From Arthrobacter sunyaminii (lineage in GTDB: Bacteria > Actinomycetota > Actinomycetes > Actinomycetales > Micrococcaceae): a stretch of 64,000 bases of DNA. Shown in pieces: positions 8,265 through 15,927 of this stretch (its first letter is position 1; each line of letters begins with the position of its first letter). Below the pieces are notes generated by a model. The model saw only the letters and a program-made list of their open reading frames with translations. It made no database searches and was not told the origin of the DNA. Location of the stretch: assembly GCF_018866305.1 (NCBI RefSeq), contig NZ_CP076456.1, forward strand, positions 2,232,001 through 2,296,000, read 5' to 3'. The position numbers were made by a program, and so were the translations under genes.

Positions 8265-10292
8265 CTAGATCCGCAGCCCTGTAGTGGGCGGCGCTGTGCC
8301 GAGTTCCACGTCAATCAGGGTGTTGGGCGCCGGGAGGATGACCCGGCGCGTGTGGGAGGTGGCACCGTCCGGCTCCACGACGGTCAGGATGTACGTTCCG
8401 GGACGGGGAAGCGGCAGCTCGTAGTTGCCGGCGTTGTCTGAGTGCACGGCAACTGTTTCTCCCTCCGACGGCCGTACAAGGACCACCAGGGCCCCGTCCA
8501 CCGGACGGTTGTCGTGGGTGATCTTTCCGGTAAGGGTTAGCCGTGCCTTGAACCGGATGTCATGGCTGTGCGGAACTCCGGGAAAGGTGAGGGTCTCTGA
8601 AACGGGCCGCCACTGGTGCTGGGTCGCGATGAGGAGGTACTGGCCGTCTCCCGGGAGCACGACGGCGTAGCGCCCGCGGTCGTCCGCCCGGTCCCAGTCC
8701 ACCTGCTGGCCCCGGCGGTCCGTGGCCAGGACCACGCCGCCGGGAACCGGGGTCCGGCCGTCGTCGGCCAACAGAGTTCCGGTAACCATAATCTCCTGCT
8801 TGGCGTCCACCGGGGGCGGCTGGACCTGGCCGGGCTCCGCATGCAGCGCCGGGTGTGTTGCCTCCCGGCGCACGGAGCGGGGAATGAAGCAGGAGATGCC
8901 CGTGGCCAGCAGCGCGGCACACCCGGCCATCGCGAAGATTGCCCGGAAAGCGTCCACCCCCGGAAAGACGGTGCCGTCCACTCTGATCGTGATGGAAACA
9001 AGAATGGTGGCAACGGCAGCACTGCAGGTTGAGGTACCCACCGACCTCAGCAGAGTATTCACGCCGTTGGCTGCTGCGGTGTCAGTGAGCGGAACGTTGC
9101 TCATGATGAGAGTTGGCATGGCTGCCATGGCTACGGCGGTTCCGACGGAAATGATCACGGCGCCGATAATGATGCCCGTGACGGTGTGGACAAGTACCAC
9201 CCGTGACATGTAGCCCGCCGCCATGACGGCACAGCCCAGGACCATGGTGGATTTCGCACCGAAGGTATTGGTGACAAAGGCGGACAGCGGCGCAGCCGCC
9301 ACCATGGCCAGGCCGGCGGGGATCATGGTGAGCCCGGCCACCAGCACGCTCAGCCCGAAACCGAATCCGCTCTCCTTGGACAGCTGCAGCTGCTGGGTTG
9401 TGACCAGCATGTTGGCATACATGGAGAATCCCACCAGGACGGTCGCCGCGTTCGTCAGCAGCACCGGACGCCGCGCCGATGTCCGCAAATCCACCAGCGG
9501 CTGCCCCTTGCGCAGCTCCAGGGGAAACCAGAACGCCAGGAGCACTGCGGCGGCAGCAAACAATCCGAGGATTGCGTCACTGGTCCAGCCCCAGACACCG
9601 CCCTTGCTGATCGCCAGCAGCAGCGCCGTCATGGCGCCCGAGAGCAGCAGTGCACCCTCATAGTCAAAGCGGCCGGGCGTGCGGACCCGGGACTCCGGTA
9701 CAAAAACCACGACGGCGGCAAAGATGACCACCGCGATGAGGCCCACGACCCAAAAGGTCGCCTGCCAGCCCAGGTTTTCGTAGATGAATCCTGACAAGGG
9801 CAGTCCCAGGGCGCTGCCGATGCCGAAACTGGCACTCATGAGGGACACGGCCCCGGCAATTTTTTGCTGTGGCAGCGCGTCGCGCAGGATGCTGATTCCC
9901 ACCGGGATCACCGCTCCGGCAAAGCCCTGGAGAGCACGTCCCACCAGTGCCCAGAAAAATGTTCCGCCGACGGATGCGGTGAAGGCGCCAACGACCATCA
10001 TGGCCATGGCGATCAGCAGCATCCTTTTTTTGCCGAACATGTCGGCCAGTTTCGAAACGATGGGTGTCGCCACTGCGGCCGTGAGAAGGGTGACAGTCAC
10101 GAGCCAGGACACGTCGTCGCTGGTCACACCGAAGATTCGCGGGTACTCCGGAAGCAGCGGCACCACCGCCGTCTTCTCCAGGGACACGGCGATTCCGCCG
10201 CATCCCAGGGTGGCGATGACCACCCAGTCCGGAAATTTCCGCCTGCTGCCCCCGTTGCCGGTGCCGGTCCGCTCCGATGGCGCGTTGCTCAT
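8265..10292 (-). CDS. DHA2-type MFS transporter with C-terminal beta-sandwich repeats
   Basis: A 675-residue protein. Residues about 20-490 are a 14-helix drug:H+ antiporter-2 (EmrB/QacA) type exporter with motif A (SKLADMFGKKR) and motif C-like glycines (GIGSALGLPLSGF). The last 175 residues form two modules resembling carboxypeptidase-regulatory or transthyretin-like domains: a first copy VTGTLLADDGRTPVPGG and GRYAVVLPGDGQYLL, and a second copy LTGKITHDNRPVDGAL and GNYELPLPRPGTYIL. In DHA2 topology the C terminus is cytosolic, an odd place for such modules. ATG 10292 is chosen because it lies ten bases after the hsp20 stop and MFS homology starts soon after; the frame is open to 10535. It forms an operon with hsp20. 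Confidence 0.9.
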   Translation of the reverse strand: MSNAPSERTGTGNGGSRRKFPDWVVIATLGCGGIAVSLEKTAVVPLLPEYPRIFGVTSDDVSWLVTVTLLTAAVATPIVSKLADMFGKKRMLLIAMAMMVVGAFTASVGGTFFWALVGRALQGFAGAVIPVGISILRDALPQQKIAGAVSLMSASFGIGSALGLPLSGFIYENLGWQATFWVVGLIAVVIFAAVVVFVPESRVRTPGRFDYEGALLLSGAMTALLLAISKGGVWGWTSDAILGLFAAAAVLLAFWFPLELRKGQPLVDLRTSARRPVLLTNAATVLVGFSMYANMLVTTQQLQLSKESGFGFGLSVLVAGLTMIPAGLAMVAAAPLSAFVTNTFGAKSTMVLGCAVMAAGYMSRVVLVHTVTGIIIGAVIISVGTAVAMAAMPTLIMSNVPLTDTAAANGVNTLLRSVGTSTCSAAVATILVSITIRVDGTVFPGVDAFRAIFAMAGCAALLATGISCFIPRSVRREATHPALHAEPGQVQPPPVDAKQEIMVTGTLLADDGRTPVPGGVVLATDRRGQQVDWDRADDRGRYAVVLPGDGQYLLIATQHQWRPVSETLTFPGVPHSHDIRFKARLTLTGKITHDNRPVDGALVVLVRPSEGETVAVHSDNAGNYELPLPRPGTYILTVVEPDGATSHTRRVILPAPNTLIDVELGTAPPTTGLRI

Positions 10293-10302
10293 CGGAGTGC
10301 TG

Positions 10303-10713
10303 CTAGCCGCGGGAGATGGGCACCTTGGTGGATGAAGACCCAACCTCAGGCACCGGCACCCGAACCTCCAGGACGCCGTCGTTGTAGGACGCAGTGACGT
10401 TGTCCTGGCTGGATCCGGCGGGCAGGGGAATGTCGCGCGTGAAGGAGCCGTAACGGAATTCGCTGCGGTAACCGTTCTTGTCCTTGTGTTCGGACTCTTC
10501 GCGGCGCTCGCCCTTGATGTGCAGCACACCGTCACTGACGGAAACGTCCAAGTCCTTGTCCGGGTCGATGTTGGGCAGTTCGGCCTTCACCACCATGCTG
10601 GAACCGTCCCGGTATTCCTCCACGGGAAACGCCGGCACCTCCCAGTCGCCCTCGAAGAATTTGCGCACTGGTTCGGGCAGTTCAAACCGGTCACGCCGCG
10701 CTAGTCCAGCCAT
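10303..10713 (-). CDS. Hsp20 / alpha-crystallin small heat-shock protein
   Basis: A 136-residue ATP-independent holdase chaperone. The alpha-crystallin domain spans about residues 30-125, with VVKAELPNIDPDKDLDVSV, GVLHIKGERREE and the closing GVLEVRVPVPE (G-x-L motif). A short C-terminal extension carries VPI, the I/V-x-I/V oligomer-contact motif. ATG 10713 is preceded by AAGGAG at ideal spacing. The MFS/beta-sandwich gene follows after ten bases. No clear CIRCE or complete HAIR repeat is seen upstream. Confidence 0.93.
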   Translation of the reverse strand: MAGLARRDRFELPEPVRKFFEGDWEVPAFPVEEYRDGSSMVVKAELPNIDPDKDLDVSVSDGVLHIKGERREESEHKDKNGYRSEFRYGSFTRDIPLPAGSSQDNVTASYNDGVLEVRVPVPEVGSSSTKVPISRG

Positions 10714-11011
10714 GGGAAATCTCCTTGCAGCTCTGATGATGCGAGATAAAGCTCGGTCTGTGGAACACGCTGTGCGGTTCACACGCTACGCGCGGCACGC
10801 TCGCCCGCTCAACCATCCGAGGCCGTCCGGGCGTCTGAAGCACCGGAACAACATCTGTTTGCTCCGTCCCGGCGGCGGGGACCCCGTGGGGGCTGGTGTG
10901 GCCATTTTGCCGCACGTAGTGTTTTTGATGCGCGCCCCTTGAGATATTCCTGGCTGCCGTTCACTGCGGCCCGGTGCCGGTCTCGGCATCGCCGATGAAA
11001 GGTCACAACCC
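10714..11011. other. divergent intergenic region hsp20 / gadB
   Basis: About 300 bases with no convincing gene. It must hold the divergent promoters of the hsp20-MFS operon and the gadB operon. CTTGAG at 10938-10943 resembles one half of a HAIR (HspR) site, but the matching half is not evident. No strong -35/-10 pair was identified. Confidence 0.5.
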
Positions 11012-12394
11012 ATGGCACAAAAACGGGACAAAAACACCCTGTCGGTTAATCCGCTCTTCGCCCGTCCGGGTGAAGACACCATTGCACTGAAAACCAAGCT
11101 GGCCGACGGACAGATGATGCCGGAAACGGCATATCAAATTGTTCATGACGAAACCATGCTGGACGGAAACGCCCGGCTGAATCTGGCTACGTTCGTAAGC
11201 ACCTGGATGGACGACCACGCCAACAGGCTGTACGCCGAGACATACGACAAAAACATGATTGACAAGGACGAGTATCCGCAGACCGCCCAGATTGAGCAGA
11301 ACTGCTGGAAGATTCTTGCCGACCTGTGGCACTCGCCGGACCCCGAAGGAACCATCGGCACCTCCACTGTGGGTTCCTCGGAGGCCTGCATGCTGGGCGG
11401 ACTCGCGCTCAAGCGGCTGTGGCAGAGCGCCCGCAGGGCGGACGGGAAGCCAACGGACAAACCCAACCTGGTCATGAGTTCTGCAGTCCAGGTCTGCTGG
11501 GAGAAGTTCTGCAACTATTTCGACGTCGAGGCCCGGCTGGTGCCCATCAGCGAAGAGCACAAGTGCCTGGACGGCTTCGAACTGGAAAAGTACGTCGATG
11601 AAAACACCATTGGTGTGGTTGCCATCATGGGCGTCACCTACACCGGCATGTATGAACCGGTAAAGCAGATCGCCGCGAAGCTCGACGATATCCAGGCCTC
11701 GACGGGACTGGACATCAACATTCATGTGGACGCAGCATCAGGCGGAATGATCGCCCCGTTCATCCAGCAGGATCTTGAGTGGGACTTCAAGATCGACCGG
11801 GTCCACTCCATCAGCACCTCGGGCCATAAGTACGGGCTTGTGTACCCGGGACTCGGCTGGGTGGTGTGGCGCGAACGCCAGTGGCTGCCCGAGGACCTGA
11901 TCTTCTATGTGAGCTATCTGGGCGGAGACATGCCCACGTTCGCCCTGAACTTTTCGCGGCCCGGAGCCCAGGTCGTCCTGCAGTTCTATTTGTTCCTGCG
12001 GCTGGGGCGCGAGGGGTACGCCAAGATCCAGCAGGCCTGCCAGGACGTTGCGGTCTATCTGTCCTCCGGCATCAGTGAAATGGGACCGTTTGAGTTGTGG
12101 AACGACGGCACGGACATCCCGGTGTTTGCCTGGCGGCTCAAAGAGGGCCACACGGACAAGTGGACCCTGTATGACCTGGCCGAACGGCTGCGAACCAGAG
12201 GGTGGCTGGTGCCGGCTTATCCCATGCCCAGCAACCTGGAGAAGCTGACAGTAGAGCGGATCGTCGTCCGCAACGGCCTCAGCATGGATCTGGCGGACAG
12301 TCTCCTGGAAGACATCCGGAAGGAAACCGAGTACCTCGATCGGCTTGAATCGCCGATGCCGCAGGAGTCAGCACAGCCTGGCTTCCATCACTAG
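11012..12394 (+). CDS. gadB: glutamate decarboxylase
   Basis: A PLP-dependent group II decarboxylase that converts L-glutamate to GABA and CO2, consuming one cytosolic proton. At 460 residues it has normal length. The cofactor motifs are HVDAASGG at 238-245 (Asp contacts the pyridine nitrogen) and SGHKYG with the Schiff-base lysine K273. The N terminus NPLFARPGEDTIALKTKL and the C-terminal PMPSNLEKLTVERIVVRNG match bacterial GadB. GAAAGG lies upstream of ATG 11012. It is the first gene of a gadB-gadC-glsA operon, the next start coming 18 bases after its stop. Confidence 0.97.
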   Translation: MAQKRDKNTLSVNPLFARPGEDTIALKTKLADGQMMPETAYQIVHDETMLDGNARLNLATFVSTWMDDHANRLYAETYDKNMIDKDEYPQTAQIEQNCWKILADLWHSPDPEGTIGTSTVGSSEACMLGGLALKRLWQSARRADGKPTDKPNLVMSSAVQVCWEKFCNYFDVEARLVPISEEHKCLDGFELEKYVDENTIGVVAIMGVTYTGMYEPVKQIAAKLDDIQASTGLDINIHVDAASGGMIAPFIQQDLEWDFKIDRVHSISTSGHKYGLVYPGLGWVVWRERQWLPEDLIFYVSYLGGDMPTFALNFSRPGAQVVLQFYLFLRLGREGYAKIQQACQDVAVYLSSGISEMGPFELWNDGTDIPVFAWRLKEGHTDKWTLYDLAERLRTRGWLVPAYPMPSNLEKLTVERIVVRNGLSMDLADSLLEDIRKETEYLDRLESPMPQESAQPGFHH

Positions 12395-12412
12395 CCTCGG
12401 GAGGTGAGTGCA

Positions 12413-14173
12413 ATGAGTGATCCCACTGCATCGAGCGGTTCATCAGCGGCGGGTTCGGGCGCATCCGGCCCCAAGACACCTACGCCGACTCAGACATCGA
12501 AAAAATCCAAGCAGGCCGCGACCATTACCATTGGCGCCCTGGCCGTCATGAACATCGTGGCGGTGGTCAGCCTCCGGGGCCTGCCCTCGGAGGCGGAATA
12601 CGGACTGAGCTCCATCTTCTACTACGTGCTCGCTGCCGTGGTGTTCCTGATTCCGGTATCCCTGGTGGCCGCAGAGCTGGCAACAGGTTGGCCGGAGACC
12701 GGCGGTGTCTTCCGCTGGGTCGGTGAGGCCTTCGGGCCGCGCTGGGCCTTCCTGGCCATGTTCATGCTGTTCATCGAAGTCACCATCTGGTTCCCCACCG
12801 TGTTGACCTTTGGTGCGGTGTCACTGGCTTATACCGGGGAGAACCAGAACATAGACGCGCAGCTGGCAGGCAACAAAGTCTTTGTCCTGGCCGTGGTGCT
12901 GGTGGTGTACTGGCTCGCGACGTTCATTGCCTTCCGCGGAGCAGCGGCCTTCTCCAAGGTCAGCCAGTGGGGCGGGATCGTCGGCACCATCATTCCGGCG
13001 ATCATCCTCATCGTTCTTGGATTTTCCTATTACTTCGCGGGCAACACCCCGCAGATCCAGATGGGCTGGGGAGAGCTCATCCCTGATTTCTCCAACTTCT
13101 CCAACGTGGTGTTGGCGGCGAGCATCTTCCTGTTCTATGCGGGCATGGAGATGAACGCCATCCACGTAAAGGAAGTCAAGAATCCAACCCGCGATTATCC
13201 GATTGCTGTGCTCATTGCGGCGGCTGGAACGGTCATCATCTTTGTCCTGGGCACGCTCGCCATTGCGTTTGTGGTTCCCCAGGCGGATATCAACCTGACC
13301 CAAAGCCTGCTCACGTCCTACAACGACATGTTCGAGTGGGCCGGAATTGGATGGGCGGGCCCGATTGTCGCAGTCATGCTTCTGATCGGTGTACTGGCCG
13401 GCGTGGTCACGTGGGTGGCTGGCCCCTCAACGGGCTTGCTCACCGTCGCAAGGGCAGGTTACCTGCCCCGCTTCTGGCAGCACACCAACAAGCACGGCAT
13501 GGGTACCCACATCCTGTTCTTCCAGGCCTTCGCTGTTACCGGACTGGGCTTCATCTACGTTGTTCTTCCGTCAGTGCAGGCCGCGTATCAGATCCTGAGC
13601 CAGCTCACGGTGATTCTTTATCTGATCATGTACCTGCTGATGTTCGCCGGCGCCATTTACCTGAGGTTCAGCCAGCCGAACCGGCCGCGCCCCTACCGGG
13701 TTCCGGGCGGGAACGTTGGCATGTGGCTTATTGGCGGTCTCGGATTCCTGGGGTCCCTGGTGGCCTTTATCTTCAGCTTCATTCCCCCGGACCAGATTTC
13801 CGTCGGATCGCCCGCTGTGTACGTGGGCATCCTGGTGGGAGGGGCGGCGGTGTTCGTGATCCTGCCGCTGGTGATTTACGCTCTGCGCAAGCCGCACTGG
13901 CGGGATCCTGAGAGCAACTTCGAGCCGTTCACGTGGCAAATCGAACACACCCACCCCGGCACGGTGTCCAAGTCCTCCGTTCCGACTTCGGTGCTTGTCG
14001 AACAGGCGCTCGCGGGCACATCGGCGTCATCCGGTTCGGACGCCGCAGCCGGACCGGCAACCGGAACAGCAGCGGGTGACTCCGCGGCTCAGCCGGGCGG
14101 GACCGGCGGCACCGGCAAACCACCGATTAGGCCCCGGCCCGGGCCCGCCGTAGGAGGGAGCGCAGCCCTATGA
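12413..14173 (+). CDS. gadC: glutamate/GABA antiporter (GadC-like, APC superfamily)
   Basis: A 586-residue amino acid antiporter with about twelve helices, importing glutamate or glutamine and exporting GABA. The first helix region VMNIVAVVSLRGLPSEAEYGL matches GadC. FYAGMEMNAIHVKEVKNP and the C-terminal region ESNFEPFTWQIEHTHPG, comparable to the GadC C-plug, support the assignment. About 65 further residues rich in Ala, Gly, Ser and Pro form an unusual low-complexity tail. ATG 12413 is chosen over GTG 12404 because GGAGGTGA sits at the right distance. The last four bases overlap the glutaminase start. Confidence 0.93.
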   Translation: MSDPTASSGSSAAGSGASGPKTPTPTQTSKKSKQAATITIGALAVMNIVAVVSLRGLPSEAEYGLSSIFYYVLAAVVFLIPVSLVAAELATGWPETGGVFRWVGEAFGPRWAFLAMFMLFIEVTIWFPTVLTFGAVSLAYTGENQNIDAQLAGNKVFVLAVVLVVYWLATFIAFRGAAAFSKVSQWGGIVGTIIPAIILIVLGFSYYFAGNTPQIQMGWGELIPDFSNFSNVVLAASIFLFYAGMEMNAIHVKEVKNPTRDYPIAVLIAAAGTVIIFVLGTLAIAFVVPQADINLTQSLLTSYNDMFEWAGIGWAGPIVAVMLLIGVLAGVVTWVAGPSTGLLTVARAGYLPRFWQHTNKHGMGTHILFFQAFAVTGLGFIYVVLPSVQAAYQILSQLTVILYLIMYLLMFAGAIYLRFSQPNRPRPYRVPGGNVGMWLIGGLGFLGSLVAFIFSFIPPDQISVGSPAVYVGILVGGAAVFVILPLVIYALRKPHWRDPESNFEPFTWQIEHTHPGTVSKSSVPTSVLVEQALAGTSASSGSDAAAGPATGTAAGDSAAQPGGTGGTGKPPIRPRPGPAVGGSAAL

Positions 14174-15123
14174 TGCCGGACAAATCAGCTATCACCCGGG
14201 CCGTTCAAACGGCGTACTCGGACCATGCCAAGGACACCGGCGGTGCCAACGCCAGTTACATTCCATATTTGGCGTCCGTGGACCCGTCCCTGTTCGGCGT
14301 GTGCGTGGTGACGGCCGACGGCGACGTGTTCGAAGCCGGTGACACCGGATTCGAATTTGCCCTGGAATCCATTTCCAAGGTGTTTTCCATGACCCTGGCG
14401 ATGCAGGACGTGGGGCTGCGGGAATTCCATGACAAAGTGGGTGCCGATCCCACCGGCGAGCCGTTCAACTCGGTGATGGCTGTGGCGATGCACGACAACA
14501 AGCCGGTTTCGCCGCTGGTGAATGCGGGGGCCATGTCCACCGTGTCACTGATCCCGGCAGAGTCCCCGGATGATCGGTGGGAGAAAATCCTGGACATGCA
14601 GAGTGCTTTTGCCGGCCGGAAAATCAAGCTCAGTGACGCCGTCAATGACTCCGAGCAGTCCACCAACTTCCACAACCGCGCCATTGCGTGGCTGCTGTAC
14701 TCAGGCGGAACGATGTACTCGGATCCAATGGAAGCGTGCGAGGTGTACACCCGGCAGTGCTCCACGTTGGTGACGACCAGGGATTTGGCGGCAATGGGGG
14801 CCACCGTGGCTGCCAGGGGGCGAAACCCGGTCACGGGAAAGCAGGTGTTCGATGCGTCCCTGGTGCCGCCGATCCTGGCGGAAATGACCATGGAGGGAAT
14901 GTACACGTCCTCAGGGGACTGGGCCTACAAGGTGGGCCTTCCGAGTAAGAGCGGCGTGGGCGGGGGAATCCTTGCCGTCATGCCGGGAACCCTGGCAATA
15001 GCTGCCTTCTCTCCCCCGCTGGATCCGGTGGGCAACAGTGTCCGGGGGCAGAAAGCCGTGGCGCAGGTGGCTGCGGCCCTGAACCTGAACATTTACAACT
15101 CGACGGACTACGCCGAGCAATAA
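14170..15123 (+). CDS. glsA: glutaminase
   Basis: Hydrolyses L-glutamine to glutamate and ammonia. This 317-residue member of the serine-dependent beta-lactamase-like glutaminase family carries the SxxK dyad in LESISKVFS (S67, K70). Other family blocks are PVSPLVNAGAM, NFHNRAIAWLL and TRDLAAMGATVA. ATG 14170 overlaps the gadC stop, and a second ATG follows at 14173. Ammonia release plus supply of glutamate to GadB makes this operon capable of glutamine-dependent acid resistance, by analogy with E. coli YbaS/GadC. Confidence 0.96.
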   Translation: MMPDKSAITRAVQTAYSDHAKDTGGANASYIPYLASVDPSLFGVCVVTADGDVFEAGDTGFEFALESISKVFSMTLAMQDVGLREFHDKVGADPTGEPFNSVMAVAMHDNKPVSPLVNAGAMSTVSLIPAESPDDRWEKILDMQSAFAGRKIKLSDAVNDSEQSTNFHNRAIAWLLYSGGTMYSDPMEACEVYTRQCSTLVTTRDLAAMGATVAARGRNPVTGKQVFDASLVPPILAEMTMEGMYTSSGDWAYKVGLPSKSGVGGGILAVMPGTLAIAAFSPPLDPVGNSVRGQKAVAQVAAALNLNIYNSTDYAEQ

Positions 15124-15152
15124 GGCGACGCCCAGTAATAAGCAGCGAGCAG

Positions 15153-15926
15153 TTAGCGAAAGTTGAGGTCGGCCGTGATCCGTTCCGCGGCCGACCTCAA
15201 CTGTGGAATAACCGTCTCCTCCAAGGACTCGTCGGGATCCCGATGGGTCTGCAGGGACACGTTGGCGGCCGCCACTACTTTGCCCGCGCGGGACACCGGC
15301 ACGGCCACCCCGCGCAGGCCCCCTTCCAGTTCGTCGGTGACCCGGGACCATCCCCGGCGGCCGGCGAGTTCCACCTCCGCGCGCAGCTCTGCCGGACCGG
15401 AGACGGAGTGCGGAGTAAATGGCTGGAATTCGACGGCGGCCAGATGGGCTTCACGCTCGTCCGGTTCAAGTGCAGCGATCAGGACGCGCCCCATGGACGT
15501 CGCCCATGCGGGAAACCTCGTGCCCACGTTGACGGAGACGTGAACCAACCGGGGCGCCGTAAAGCGTGCCACGTAGACCACGTGCATGCCGTCGAGCACA
15601 CAGAGGGACGTGGTTTCCCCCAGATCCGCGGCGAGAGCCTTCAAATGGGGCTCCGCGACCGATGGCAGGGTCAGTGTTGCCAGGAAGGCTGAGCCAATGT
15701 CCAGGGAACGCGGTGCCAGTTCGAACACGGTGCCGTCGCTGCGCAGGTATCCCAGGTCACGGAGGGTCAGCAGGAAACGCCGGGCCGCGGCCCGGCTCAA
15801 GTCCGTTGCCGCCGCCACTGCGCTAACGCTCAACCTCGGGTGCTCGGGCGTAAAAGAACTCAGCACCGCGAGGGTCTTCTCCGTCGACTTTACGTAGTAT
15901 CCGTCTTCAGCCCCCATTTTGCCCAT
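15153..15926 (-). CDS. IclR-family transcriptional regulator (PcaR/PobR-like)
   Basis: About 257 residues. The N-terminal winged helix-turn-helix (LSVSAVAAATDLSRAAARRFLLTLRDLGY begins near residue 30; key part LSRAAARRFL) is followed by the IclR effector domain, with RVLIAALEPDE and GGLRGVAVPVS. The gene is last in the minus-strand quinate cluster and overlaps the region after the qsuB-like stop. ATG 15926 starts two bases after that stop; ATG 15917 is an equal alternative. It probably senses quinate, shikimate or protocatechuate and controls the divergent promoter at 18712-18905. Its 3' end encodes a 15-bp hairpin. Confidence 0.92.
   Translation of the reverse strand: MGKMGAEDGYYVKSTEKTLAVLSSFTPEHPRLSVSAVAAATDLSRAAARRFLLTLRDLGYLRSDGTVFELAPRSLDIGSAFLATLTLPSVAEPHLKALAADLGETTSLCVLDGMHVVYVARFTAPRLVHVSVNVGTRFPAWATSMGRVLIAALEPDEREAHLAAVEFQPFTPHSVSGPAELRAEVELAGRRGWSRVTDELEGGLRGVAVPVSRAGKVVAAANVSLQTHRDPDESLEETVIPQLRSAAERITADLNFR
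15161..15202. terminator. hairpin inside the 3' end of the IclR gene
   Basis: A perfect 15-bp inverted repeat (AGTTGAGGTCGGCCG and its complement) with a 12-base loop, inside the last codons of the iclR-family gene and 38 bases beyond the glsA stop. In the minus direction it is followed by TTTCG. In the plus direction no T run follows. It probably insulates the two convergent genes. Confidence 0.6.
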
Positions 15927-15927
15927 C

